In this document: piece after piece, positions 6,080 to 14,526 of the stretch
Numbering within the stretch: position 1 is the stretch's first letter
Layout of the letters: every line of letters begins with the position of its first letter
From: Geothermobacter hydrogeniphilus
GTDB taxonomy: Bacteria > Desulfobacterota > Desulfuromonadia > Desulfuromonadales > Geothermobacteraceae
NCBI RefSeq assembly: GCF_002898515.1
Contig: NZ_PPFX01000007.1
Coordinates: forward strand, 2,652 to 66,651
Direction: 5' to 3'
DNA length: 64,000 nucleotides
Translations under genes and position numbers: made by a program
The notes under the pieces: generated by a model
Database searches by the model: none
What the model was told of the DNA's origin: nothing
The model's input: only the letters and a program-made list of their open reading frames with translations

Positions 6080-6631
6080 TTATTCCTCGCTGAAAACCTG
6101 CGCCGTGAAGATGTAGATATCGGCGTCGTCGCCCTGCCAGGCGTTGGTGGGAAGACCCGCCTTGATGCAGGTCTGTTTGAGGAATTCATCCCGGTCCCAC
6201 CCGTGTTCCGCGGCGACCTGGGGCAGCAGAACCCCGCGATGGAAGCTTTTTTCGAGATAGATGCCGTGCCTGCCGACCTGGATCTCGGCAATATCCTCAA
6301 TTTTCTGCAGTGGCGAGAGGACGGAAATCTCAAGCTTCAGGTCGGTCAGTTCATCCTGCTGGACGGGGTAGAAACGGGGGTCCTGGGTCGCCGAGGAGAT
6401 GGCCATTCGGGCGACCTCGCGAAAGAGCGGCAATTCGGCCTGAAAGTTGCCGATGCAGCCGCGCAGTTCGCCTTCCTTGTGGATGCTGACAAAACAGCCG
6501 TTGCGCATATTGAGGGCTTTTTCTTCGCGCGGTTCCGGCTCGTAGGGCTGTTCCTGAACGGCGTGCTCGATGGCCTGGCGGGCGATTTCGAGCAGCGTCC
6601 GGCACTGCTTGACGGTCAGCTTCTTTTCCAC
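6080..6631 (-). CDS. AMMECR1 domain protein
   Basis: The 183-residue protein matches the AMMECR1 family: CFVSIHKEGELRGCIGNF contains the conserved L-R-G-C-I-G hallmark (about residues 50-60), followed by A-I-S-S-A-T-Q-D-P-R-F and ISVLSP. In bacteria it often accompanies or is fused to MEMO-like or radical SAM genes and its role is unclear. I chose the GTG at 6631, preceded by AGGAGGTGA at ideal spacing; a longer frame to 6655 has no such signal. No partner gene is adjacent. Confidence 0.85.
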   Translation of the reverse strand: MEKKLTVKQCRTLLEIARQAIEHAVQEQPYEPEPREEKALNMRNGCFVSIHKEGELRGCIGNFQAELPLFREVARMAISSATQDPRFYPVQQDELTDLKLEISVLSPLQKIEDIAEIQVGRHGIYLEKSFHRGVLLPQVAAEHGWDRDEFLKQTCIKAGLPTNAWQGDDADIYIFTAQVFSEE

Positions 6632-6705
6632 GCGGTCACCTCCTGAAGAGCACATTCACCTGAACTGCGCAAGGTCGTTGCCGATACCCGGCAACGGCTA
6701 TGATA

Positions 6706-6739
6706 AAATCCCATACTGCCAACCGGCAATATGGGATTT
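6706..6739 (-). terminator. Stable hairpin downstream of typA
   Basis: A near-perfect stem, AAATCCCATA-c-TGCC / GGCA-a-TATGGGATTT with a 4-base loop, lies about 185 bases past the typA stop and on that strand ends in TTTTAT. Two further hairpins flank it (GTTGCCG/CGGCAAC at 6677-6695 and TAAGGCCC/GGGCCTTA at 6745-6763). It probably terminates typA transcription before the AMMECR1 gene. Confidence 0.6.
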
Positions 6740-6783
6740 CATGGTAAGGCCCTGCGGGCCTTATTTCAAGCCCTTATTTCGGA

Positions 6784-6818
6784 CCCGAATCCACCAGCAA
6801 TTTCGGGATTCGGCTGCC
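6784..6818 (+). repeat. Family D short hairpin repeat, copy 1
   Basis: About 31 bases here (CCGAATCC, 13-base loop, GGATTCGG, then CTGCC) match, with roughly three differences, the reverse complement of 23654-23690. It is an intergenic hairpin between typA and the AMMECR1 gene. Confidence 0.65.
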
Positions 6819-6924
6819 GTTACGGATGAATCTGCTTCGTTGACTTCACCGATTCGGTGCCTCGCATCTCCCTGTCCCGTCACCCTCGGTCCGCAAAACA
6901 GCCGGCGGATCCGGGTCAGAACGA

Positions 6925-8745
6925 TCAGCTGCCCTCATTGCGGCGTTTTTCGCTTTTCTTCCGTTCGTTGGCGTTGAGGATCTTTTTCCGCAGACGAATC
7001 GACTTCGGGGTCACCTCGACCAGCTCATCGTCATCGATGAATTCCAGCGCCTGTTCCAGTGAGAGGATGCGCGGCGGGGTCAGACGCACCGCTTCGTCCG
7101 ACCCGGAAGCGCGGACGTTGGTCAGTTTCTTCCCTTTGCCGGCATTCACCACCAAGTCATTTTCCTTGGCGTGCTGGCCGATGATCATCCCCTCGTAGAC
7201 TGAAACCCCCGGTCCGACAAAGAGGATGCCGCGATCCTGCAGTCCGAACAGGCCGTAGGCGACCGTTTCGCAGGCCTCCATGGCGATCAGCACCCCGTTC
7301 TTGCGGCCCGGGATCGGTCCCCGGTAGGGGCCGTAGCTGTGGAAGGTGTGGTTCATCACCCCGGTGCCGCGGGTGTCGGTCAGAAACTCGGTGCGAAAGC
7401 CGATCAGGCCGCGTGCCGGAATGACGAATTCGAGCCGATTGACGCCGTCGAGATTTTCCATCGAGACCATCTCCGCCTTGCGCGGACCAAGTTTCTCGAT
7501 CACCGTCCCCTGAAACTCCTCCGGAACGTCGATGGTCAGGTTCTCCAGCGGTTCGACCCGCTGACCGTCTTCTTCACGGAAAATAACCTCCGGCTTGGAG
7601 ACGGAGAATTCATAGCCTTCCCGGCGCATGTTTTCGATCAGGATCGAAAGGTGCAGTTCGCCGCGGCCGGAAACCTTGAAGGTGTCGGTGTTGTCGGTTT
7701 CTTCCACCCGCAGCGAGACGTTGGTCCGCAGCTCGCGGAACAGGCGGTCGCGCAGGTTGCGCGAAGTGACATACTTCCCTTCGCGGCCGGCGAACGGGGA
7801 GTTGCTGACGATGAAGTTCATCGACAGAGTCGGTTCGTCGATGTTGATGCAGGGCAGGGCGGTCGGGTTTTCCCCCCCGGCGAAGGTCTCGCCGATGCCG
7901 ATCTCTTCAAACCCGGCGATGGAGACGATGTCGCCGGCCGCGGCGGTTTCCAGTTCCACCTGCTTCAGGCCCTGGTAGCCGAGCAGCTTGGAGATCCGGC
8001 CCCGAATGACGCTGCCGTCGCGTTTGATCATGGTGATCTGTTCGCCCGCTTTAACCCGGCCATTGAAAATTTTCCCGGTGGCGATGCGGCCGATGTAGTC
8101 ATCATAGTCGATGCTGGTCACCAGCAGCTGGAAGTCGGCCTGCGGATCTCCCGCCGGGGCCGGTACATGGTCGCGAATGGTGTCGAACAGCGGCTCCAGG
8201 TCCTGGTTGTCGCTGTCGATCTCGAAACGGGCGAAGCCGAGCTTGGCGCTGGAATAGACGATCGGAAAATCGAGCTGTTCTTCGTTGGCGTTCAGTTCGC
8301 AGAAGAGATCGAAAACCATGTCGACGACATCGTCCGGCCGGGCGCCGGGGCGGTCGATCTTGTTGATCACGACGATGGGGCGCAGCCCCAGGTCCAGGGA
8401 CTTCTTCAGCACGAAGCGGGTCTGCGGCATCGGCCCGTCGAAGGCATCGACCAGCAGCAGCACCGAGTCGACCATGGTCAGCACCCGCTCCACCTCTCCG
8501 CCGAAGTCGGCGTGACCGGGGGTGTCGACAATGTTGATTTTCAGGCCGGAATGGTGAATGGAAAGGTTTTTCGACAGGATGGTGATGCCGCGTTCCTTCT
8601 CCAGGTCATTGCTGTCCATGACCCGTTCGGTGATCTCCTGATTCTCGCGGAAAACCCCGGATTGTCTCAGCATGGCATCGACCAGGGTGGTTTTACCGTG
8701 GTCGACATGGGCGATAATGGCGACGTTGCGAATTTCCTGCTGCAT
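6925..8745 (-). CDS. typA: Translational GTPase TypA/BipA
   Basis: The 606-residue protein is a full-length TypA: G1 AHVDHGKTT (about 12-20), switch [13 protein letters not shown] (about 74-84), G4 N-K-I-D-R, then the EF-Tu-like domain II, two EF-G-like domains and the TypA-specific C-terminal domain ending in a lysine/arginine-rich tail ([20 protein letters not shown]). It binds the ribosome and supports growth under stress and large-subunit assembly. It is transcribed divergently from the M48 protease, with an AT-rich palindrome between them, and has its own downstream hairpin. Confidence 0.97.
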   Translation of the reverse strand: MQQEIRNVAIIAHVDHGKTTLVDAMLRQSGVFRENQEITERVMDSNDLEKERGITILSKNLSIHHSGLKINIVDTPGHADFGGEVERVLTMVDSVLLLVDAFDGPMPQTRFVLKKSLDLGLRPIVVINKIDRPGARPDDVVDMVFDLFCELNANEEQLDFPIVYSSAKLGFARFEIDSDNQDLEPLFDTIRDHVPAPAGDPQADFQLLVTSIDYDDYIGRIATGKIFNGRVKAGEQITMIKRDGSVIRGRISKLLGYQGLKQVELETAAAGDIVSIAGFEEIGIGETFAGGENPTALPCINIDEPTLSMNFIVSNSPFAGREGKYVTSRNLRDRLFRELRTNVSLRVEETDNTDTFKVSGRGELHLSILIENMRREGYEFSVSKPEVIFREEDGQRVEPLENLTIDVPEEFQGTVIEKLGPRKAEMVSMENLDGVNRLEFVIPARGLIGFRTEFLTDTRGTGVMNHTFHSYGPYRGPIPGRKNGVLIAMEACETVAYGLFGLQDRGILFVGPGVSVYEGMIIGQHAKENDLVVNAGKGKKLTNVRASGSDEAVRLTPPRILSLEQALEFIDDDELVEVTPKSIRLRKKILNANERKKSEKRRNEGS

Positions 8746-8831
8746 GGTTTCACTTTACTCAGGTTAGGGGTATGTTGTCATCTTTTGGCAAACCCGCCAA
8801 TATTAATTGAAGTGGATTGTTTTTGGCCAGT

Positions 8832-8852
8832 AAAAAATGATGATCATTTTTT
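8832..8852. promoter_or_regulatory. Perfect 21-base AT-rich palindrome between typA and the M48 gene
   Basis: AAAAAATGAT-G-ATCATTTTTT is perfectly symmetric and lies in the 218-base divergent intergenic space, 87 bases from the typA start and 112 from the protease start. It could be an operator for either promoter or, on either strand, a weak terminator-like hairpin. I cannot assign a regulator. Confidence 0.45.
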
Positions 8853-8963
8853 CATCCCGGCGGAGTGCAATCGACGAAAGGACCGCGGCGGGGCTTGCGT
8901 CGACGGATCTTTCATTTTATTCTGCATTGGTTATCCTTGTTTTCAACGCGAGGTTCTACCTTC

Positions 8964-10262
8964 ATGTGGCAAAAACTACTCTGGTTCTGCTGTGCCCTGG
9001 CGCTGACCGGCTGCGCCGTCAACCCGGTCACCGGCCGCAATGAACTGGCCCTGAGCCCGGTTTCCACCCAGCAGGAAATCGAGATGGGACAGAAGGCTTT
9101 TCCGCGGGTCCTGCAGAAAATGGGAGCGGACTTCCCCGATCCGGAGCTTGATGTCTATATCAACCGGGTCGGCATGCGACTTGCGCGGGTCAGTCATCGT
9201 CCCGATCTGCCCTATCGCTTCAAGGTCGTCAATGATTCGTCTCCCAATGCCTTCGCTCTGCCGGGCGGCTCTATCGTCATCAGCCGCGGGTTGCTGGTCG
9301 GCCTGCAGAACGAGGCGCAGCTGGCGGCGGTGCTGGGGCATGAAATCGGCCATGTCACCGCCCGCCACGCGGTGCAGGGGATGCAGCGTGAATCGCTTCT
9401 GAACCTGGGGCTGGCGGTTCTCGGAGCGGCCGCCGACCAGACCCCCTATGCCGGCCTGGCGGGTCCGACCGGACAGCTGGCTGCCGGTTTGATTGACAAG
9501 ACCTACAGCCGCGAGCAGGAGAGTGAAGCGGACCGGCTCGGTATCGATTACATGGTCAAGGCCGGGTACAACCCTCTGGGGTCGGTTCAGGTCCAGGAGT
9601 ATTTCTATCGTCAGATCGAAGGGGGTGCCCAGCCGAGCTGGCTGGCCGGACTGTTCCGCTCCCACCCCTTTTCCAAAGACCGGATGCGGGCCAACGACGC
9701 CTATGTCCGGCAGAGTTACGCCGCCACCCTCAACAACCCGGCCTATCGTCTCGATGTCGACCCCTTTCAGGCGGCTGTCCGGAACCTCCGGGCCCTTGAA
9801 CCGGGTTACCGGCTTTATGACCGCGCCCGTCTGCAGGAACGCAAGGGAGACCTGAACGGCGCCATCGCGACCTATCTGCAGGCGGCGGCCAAAGCTCCCG
9901 ACCAGGCGCTGATTCTGACCGGACTCGGCATGGCCTACCTGAAGGCCGGGGATCTGCGGTCGGCACGGCGCCACCTGGCCCGGGCGGTTCGGCTGCAGGG
10001 GGATTATTACCGTTCGCGACTGGGCCTCGGTTATGTTCTGCTGCAGCAGCACAAAACCGCTCGCGCCATCACCCAGCTGGAACGCAGCATGGACCTCTAC
10101 CCCACCGCCCAGGGCGGTTTCCTGCTGGCCGAAGGGTATGAAAAAAACGGCCGCAGGCGAGAGGCGCTGCAGCTTTACCAGGCCGTTGCCCGGGCCGATT
10201 CACGCGGCGAACTGGGGCAGACCGCGGCCCGTCGGGCGGCCCGGCTGGCGGGGCGGCGATGA
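8964..10262 (+). CDS. M48 family metalloprotease lipoprotein with TPR repeats (BepA/YfgC-like)
   Basis: The 432-residue protein begins with a lipoprotein signal (LALTGC, Cys about 16), followed by a peptidase M48 domain with the zinc motif HEIGHVTARH (about 126-135) and the third ligand region REQESEADRLG. The second half is a TPR array (G-D-L-N-G-A-I-A-T-Y-L-Q, G-D-L-R-S-A-R-R-H-L). This matches BepA-type periplasmic proteases that check outer-membrane protein assembly. I use the ATG at 8964 because it starts the signal peptide; the frame is open further upstream. Its stop overlaps the start of the PH-domain gene (ATGA). Confidence 0.9.
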   Translation: MWQKLLWFCCALALTGCAVNPVTGRNELALSPVSTQQEIEMGQKAFPRVLQKMGADFPDPELDVYINRVGMRLARVSHRPDLPYRFKVVNDSSPNAFALPGGSIVISRGLLVGLQNEAQLAAVLGHEIGHVTARHAVQGMQRESLLNLGLAVLGAAADQTPYAGLAGPTGQLAAGLIDKTYSREQESEADRLGIDYMVKAGYNPLGSVQVQEYFYRQIEGGAQPSWLAGLFRSHPFSKDRMRANDAYVRQSYAATLNNPAYRLDVDPFQAAVRNLRALEPGYRLYDRARLQERKGDLNGAIATYLQAAAKAPDQALILTGLGMAYLKAGDLRSARRHLARAVRLQGDYYRSRLGLGYVLLQQHKTARAITQLERSMDLYPTAQGGFLLAEGYEKNGRRREALQLYQAVARADSRGELGQTAARRAARLAGRR

Positions 10263-10780
10263 GCTGGGTCGGACAGCTGGAAGCTGGAGAGTCGCTGCGC
10301 TGGGAAGCGAAACCGGCGCCGCGCTGCTATACCTTCCGCAACTGGAAGCACAGCCTGTTCGGTCTGCTGCTGGTGGTTCTGGCGGCCTGGTGGGAATCGA
10401 TCGGGCTGCAGCTCGCCGTGGTCTATGATCTGCCGCTGCTGGCCTGGATTCCGATTCCGGTCTGGCTGATCGGTCTCTACCTGGCTTTCGGTCACCTGCT
10501 GCTGGCCCGCCTGGAGTGGGAGCAGGTCCGCTATGCTGTCACGGATCGCCGTCTTCTGCTGCGACGTGGGGTGCGGGGGGACAAGTGGTTCTCGATGCCG
10601 CTCGACCAGGTCGCCTATTTCTGCCTGCAGCCCCATGGTGAACAGCTTGGCAGCGTGCTGGTCATCTCCCGCGACCGGCAGCGGCTGAAGCTCTGTTGCA
10701 TCGAGCACCCCCGCATGCTGACCGACCTGCTGGAGCAGGCGATGCGCGACAGTGGCGTGCTCTGTGACGGAGATAATTGA
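10259..10780 (+). CDS. Membrane protein with bacterial PH domain
   Basis: The 173-residue protein has two hydrophobic helices (about 33-52 and 57-82) followed by a bPH2/YdbS-like pleckstrin-homology segment, RYAVTDRRLLLRRGV (about 95-109), then a strand-rich region. Members are membrane proteins of unknown function. Its ATG overlaps the stop of the M48 protease, so the two are translationally coupled, which hints at a shared envelope role. Confidence 0.75.
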   Translation: MSWVGQLEAGESLRWEAKPAPRCYTFRNWKHSLFGLLLVVLAAWWESIGLQLAVVYDLPLLAWIPIPVWLIGLYLAFGHLLLARLEWEQVRYAVTDRRLLLRRGVRGDKWFSMPLDQVAYFCLQPHGEQLGSVLVISRDRQRLKLCCIEHPRMLTDLLEQAMRDSGVLCDGDN

Positions 10781-10891
10781 GGCCTTCGCAAGAAAACAAC
10801 AATGTTGTCGGTCAAGCCAAAAGCGCCGTCATCATATTGACTTTCCGCTCCGGCAGAGCTTAGTATCGGCCCCTGTTTCGCTTCCATAGTC

Positions 10892-11010
10892 GGCTGATGA
10901 AAAACGCCCATCTGCTGCGTTATCCTCACCCCGCGTCAACGACGTACCTTCCGGTACGCCTTATTCCGCGGGGCTACGGACGCCTTGCATCTGGACATTT
11001 TTGCTCAGCC
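10892..11010 (+). repeat. Family B palindromic repeat, copy 2
   Basis: 119-bp imperfect palindrome, same orientation as the other three copies, starting 112 bases after the PH-domain gene. The similarity to copy 4 continues about 20 bases further into a GGGGAACG...CTTTTTCAA tail. It fills most of the space before miaB; 10781-10891 shows nothing else. Confidence 0.92.
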
Positions 11011-11084
11011 TGGGGAACGTGGCTTTTTCAACAGCTCGATAGCTTCGGGTCCGGCAGGGGCCTGAGAATGAAAGTCGTTGACGC

Positions 11085-12407
11085 ATGTCCAAGCAATTCT
11101 ATCTTGAAACCTTCGGCTGCCAGATGAACGTGGTCGATTCCGAGCGGATTGTTGTTCTGCTCGAAGAGATCGGCTACCGGCAGACCGACCGGGTCGAAGA
11201 TGCCGACCTGATCCTGCTCAACACCTGTTCGGTGCGTGACAAGGCCGAGCGGAAGGTGATCGGTCACCTCGGTCGGTTCAAGCCCCTCAAGGAAAACAAT
11301 CCCGGTCTGATTGTCGCTGTCGGCGGCTGTGTCGCTCAGCAGGAAGGCGCGTCTTTCCTGGAGAAAATTCCTCATCTCGACCTGGTCTTCGGCACCCACA
11401 ACATCCATAAACTGCCCGAGCTGGTGCGGCGGGTGGAGGAAAAGCGGGAACGCTGTCACGAGGTTGAATTCCTTGATCGCGAGACCCGGCTGCGGCTTTT
11501 CCCGCAGCGCAGCGGATCGGAAAGCGTGACCCGTTTTGTTACGGTGATGCAGGGATGTGACAACTTTTGCTCCTACTGCATCGTGCCGCATGTCCGCGGT
11601 CGCGAGGTGAGCCGACCGAGCGGCGAAATCCTTGAGGAAATCAGGCAGCTCGCCGCCGCCGGGGTCCGCGAGGTAACGCTGATCGGTCAGAACGTCAACT
11701 CCTACGGCGCCAGGGATGCCGGAGAGAAGAGCTTCGCCGAACTGCTGCGCGCGGTTCATCGGGTCGACGGCATCGAGCGCATCCGCTTCACCACCTCCCA
11801 TCCCAAAGATCTTTCTGATCAATTGATCGACTGCTTCGGCGAGTGCGGGAAGCTGGCACATCATCTGCATCTTCCCCTGCAGGCCGGTTCCGACCGGGTG
11901 CTGCGGACGATGAACCGCGGCTATACCGTCGCCGACTATCTCGGCAAGGTCGAACGGCTCAAAGCGGTCTGCCCTGATATCCGCCTGACCACCGACCTGA
12001 TTGTCGGTTTCCCCGGCGAGACCGAGGAGGATTTTCTTGGCACGCTGCAGCTGGTCGAAACCCTGCGTTACAGTGATGCCTACACCTTCCTCTACTCACC
12101 GCGTCCCGGTACCGCCGCCGCCGAGCTGCCGGATGACACCCCGCGCGCGGTCAGGCAGGAGCGCTTCGAGCGGCTGCTGAAGCTGCAGAACCGGATCAGT
12201 GAAGAGGCCTGGCAGGGGGATGTCGGCAAGACCCTGGAGGTCCTGGTTGAAGGAACCAGCCGCCAGGGCGAAGGCCAGCTGTTCGGCCGTTCAAGCTGGA
12301 ACCGGATCGTCAATTTCAGCGGCCCGACGGAGCTGGTCGGTCGTATGGTAAAGGTCAGGGTGACACGCTCGTTGCGCAATTCACAGCTTGGCGAACGGGT
12401 TGATTGA
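11085..12407 (+). CDS. miaB: tRNA-2-methylthio-N6-dimethylallyladenosine synthase MiaB
   Basis: This 440-residue radical SAM enzyme methylthiolates i6A37 in tRNAs. The N-terminal MTTase domain has Cys ligands in TFGCQMN, LNTCSVR and GGCVAQQ; the radical SAM cluster is C-D-N-F-C-S-Y-C in QGCDNFCSYCIVPHVRG (about 155-165); a TRAM domain closes the C-terminus. The length is typical. It is a monocistronic gene between repeat B2 and repeat C1. Confidence 0.97.
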   Translation: MSKQFYLETFGCQMNVVDSERIVVLLEEIGYRQTDRVEDADLILLNTCSVRDKAERKVIGHLGRFKPLKENNPGLIVAVGGCVAQQEGASFLEKIPHLDLVFGTHNIHKLPELVRRVEEKRERCHEVEFLDRETRLRLFPQRSGSESVTRFVTVMQGCDNFCSYCIVPHVRGREVSRPSGEILEEIRQLAAAGVREVTLIGQNVNSYGARDAGEKSFAELLRAVHRVDGIERIRFTTSHPKDLSDQLIDCFGECGKLAHHLHLPLQAGSDRVLRTMNRGYTVADYLGKVERLKAVCPDIRLTTDLIVGFPGETEEDFLGTLQLVETLRYSDAYTFLYSPRPGTAAAELPDDTPRAVRQERFERLLKLQNRISEEAWQGDVGKTLEVLVEGTSRQGEGQLFGRSSWNRIVNFSGPTELVGRMVKVRVTRSLRNSQLGERVD

Positions 12408-12474
12408 AGTTTTATTGAGGCAAAAGCGGAAGGCCGCCAAGCCGCCAAGGACGCCAAGAAGGTCAAAAACTCAT

Positions 12475-12587
12475 TTAACGGAGAGTCGCAGAGGGGGAGA
12501 GGGCGCAGAGAAAACCAAAAGCAGATGTCAGGTTTTAAACCCGAAGAATTTTCTCTCCGTCTCTGCTCCTCTCCGCCTCTCCGTTAA
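12475..12587. repeat. Family C purine/pyrimidine-rich inverted repeat, copy 1
   Basis: Perfect ends TTAACGGAGAG / CTCTCCGTTAA enclose a purine-rich left half (CGCAGAG units) and pyrimidine-rich right half (TCTCTGC units). It is related to 16837-16918 and 27960-28115. A separate GCCGCCAAG-type run precedes it (about 12430-12465). Confidence 0.85.
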
Positions 12588-12639
12588 AAAAGGTTTGGCG
12601 ACCCCATTCCAGTGGTTTAAGCCCTGCTGAGGGAATCAC

Positions 12640-14526
12640 ATGTCCAAGGGACGTATCCTCGCCATTGATGATGAAGCCTTTTTCCGCGACTTCTACCAGG
12701 AGTTGCTGAGCGAGGAGGGCTACCGGGTGCGCACCGCCGCCAGCGGGGCGGAAGCCCTGAAGTGGCTGCGGCGCGAGGATTTCGACCTGGTCATCACCGA
12801 CATGGATATGGACGGCATGAACGGCGTCGAGACCTCGGCGGCGATCAAGAAGTTCAATCCCGACCAGGAAATCATGGTGGTCACCGCCCGTGAGGATGTC
12901 TCTCTGGCGGTCGAGGCGATGAAGCGCGGGGTTTCCGAGTACCTGCTCAAACCGATCAATCCCGATGAATTCCTGCTGGTGATCAACCGCATCCTGTTCC
13001 GCCAGAGTCTCGGCAGTGAACACCAGCGGTTGATGCATGAAAATATCGAGTTCATTTCCCTGCTCGCCTATTACCGCAAATGCCTCGCTTTTCTGCGGGT
13101 GCATGACATCGACCGGCTCGGCGACCTGATTCTCGACACCCTGATGGAGATGTTGCGCGCCGAGGGGGGGCTGCTGTGGCTGGTCGCCTACGGCGGCCAC
13201 AGTTTCCGCCTGCGTTGCCGGCGGGGGCTGGTGCGGGTTGCCCCGGGGCGGGAAAAACTTGAGCCGGGTGCCGGCGAGGAGCGTCTTTTCCGCAGCGGGG
13301 TGCCGGCCCTCGATGACAACGGCCGCGCCATGCTGATTCCGCTGCAGGTGGAACAGGAGAGCCTGGCGGTCATCCGGATCGAGGCGCCGACCGGGCGCGA
13401 GGCCTTCAACCGCCACGACCTGAAACGCGCCGAGATGGTCAGCGAGTTTGCCGCGACCGCGCTGCACAATGTCCTGACCTATCGCAGCCTGGCTCACGAC
13501 AGCCTGCGCATTCCCCACAGCGAAGCCTATAAAATGGCCTACTTCCGTGACCATGTCGCCAAGGAACTGCACAAGGCCAGGCGTTACAATCGCAATCTTT
13601 CCTTTATCAAGCTCAACGTGGTCAATTATGCCGAGCTGGCCGCCCACTTCCGCGACCGTGACCTCGACGAGGCGATGGCGCGGCTGGTGGAGATTATCAA
13701 CACCGCCCTGCGGGACGCCGATATCATGGCCCTGGCGGCTCCCGGCATGTACTACATCATGCTGCCGGAGACCGACTACTGGGGATCCCTGGTCACCCAG
13801 CAGCGCATTCGCCGGGCGTTGTCCGGCAAGCTGACCCTCTGCGATCTGAAGAAGAGCTATCCGCTCAAGGTGTTCCTGCGTTCGGCCGCCTATCCGGTTG
13901 ACGGTGAAAGTTTCGAGGAGTTGATCGCCGTGGCCGCGCGGCGCCAGGAACGCCTGCAACACAGCCTCTATCATCGTGGGCGGATGGAGCAGAGTTCCTT
14001 CTGGGGGGTGGTCGGTCGGTTGCTCGGGGCTCCCGGTGATTATGACTTCAGCGGCCCCGCTCTGAAGGTTTCGGCGCGGCTGCAGGCGTTTCAGGATGAG
14101 CTGTCGAGCAGCTATTTCCGCATGCCTTTCTGGCAGTTCCGGGAGCTGCAGAAAAGTTTCAGCCGCGATGTCGTTGAATCGCGACGGGTACGGGGGATTA
14201 TCTACCGCGGTTGCCGGGATTTCGATGAAGTGCGGCGGAACCTTCCCGATCTGGATGCCATCGAGCGCTCGGCCACCAGCCTGTTTCTGCTCGGCGGCCG
14301 CCATCGTGTCAATTGGGAATTGCAGCGGGTGGTGCCGATTCATATTGACGATGAACATTTTTCCCGCGTCAGTTTTCTGCTCTATCTCAACGAAGATTAC
14401 GCCTATGCCCTGTTCGCCCGCAGGCGGGGCGATGAGCTGGTCGGGTTCCACAGCTCCGATTTCTACTTTGTCGAAAACATGATTGCCAAGCTGCAGGTGC
14501 AGTACCGACTGCAACCGAAGATTTGA
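12640..14526 (+). CDS. Response regulator with GAF-like and degenerate GGDEF domains
   Basis: The 628-residue protein starts with a receiver domain (about 4-125; acidic pair I-D-D-E, phospho-Asp in VITDMDMDGM near residue 54, K-P-I-N). A GAF-like region (about 145-275) follows, then a diguanylate-cyclase-like segment (about 290-440) that aligns through KARRYNRNLSFIKLN but has A-P-G-M-Y-Y where GGDEF should be, so it cannot be a normal cyclase. The last 170 residues form a region I do not recognise. It starts after repeat C1 and overlaps the next response regulator by one base, suggesting a two-gene signalling operon. Confidence 0.78.
   Translation: MSKGRILAIDDEAFFRDFYQELLSEEGYRVRTAASGAEALKWLRREDFDLVITDMDMDGMNGVETSAAIKKFNPDQEIMVVTAREDVSLAVEAMKRGVSEYLLKPINPDEFLLVINRILFRQSLGSEHQRLMHENIEFISLLAYYRKCLAFLRVHDIDRLGDLILDTLMEMLRAEGGLLWLVAYGGHSFRLRCRRGLVRVAPGREKLEPGAGEERLFRSGVPALDDNGRAMLIPLQVEQESLAVIRIEAPTGREAFNRHDLKRAEMVSEFAATALHNVLTYRSLAHDSLRIPHSEAYKMAYFRDHVAKELHKARRYNRNLSFIKLNVVNYAELAAHFRDRDLDEAMARLVEIINTALRDADIMALAAPGMYYIMLPETDYWGSLVTQQRIRRALSGKLTLCDLKKSYPLKVFLRSAAYPVDGESFEELIAVAARRQERLQHSLYHRGRMEQSSFWGVVGRLLGAPGDYDFSGPALKVSARLQAFQDELSSSYFRMPFWQFRELQKSFSRDVVESRRVRGIIYRGCRDFDEVRRNLPDLDAIERSATSLFLLGGRHRVNWELQRVVPIHIDDEHFSRVSFLLYLNEDYAYALFARRRGDELVGFHSSDFYFVENMIAKLQVQYRLQPKI

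Noticed and set aside
6570-6977. Plus-strand open frame across the typA-AMMECR1 gap
   Set aside because: It runs through hairpins and repeat D1 and has no ribosome site or family similarity.
7339-9006. Long plus-strand open frame opposite typA
   Set aside because: It is antisense to an unmistakable TypA and its translation has no family features; GC-rich codon bias alone opens it.
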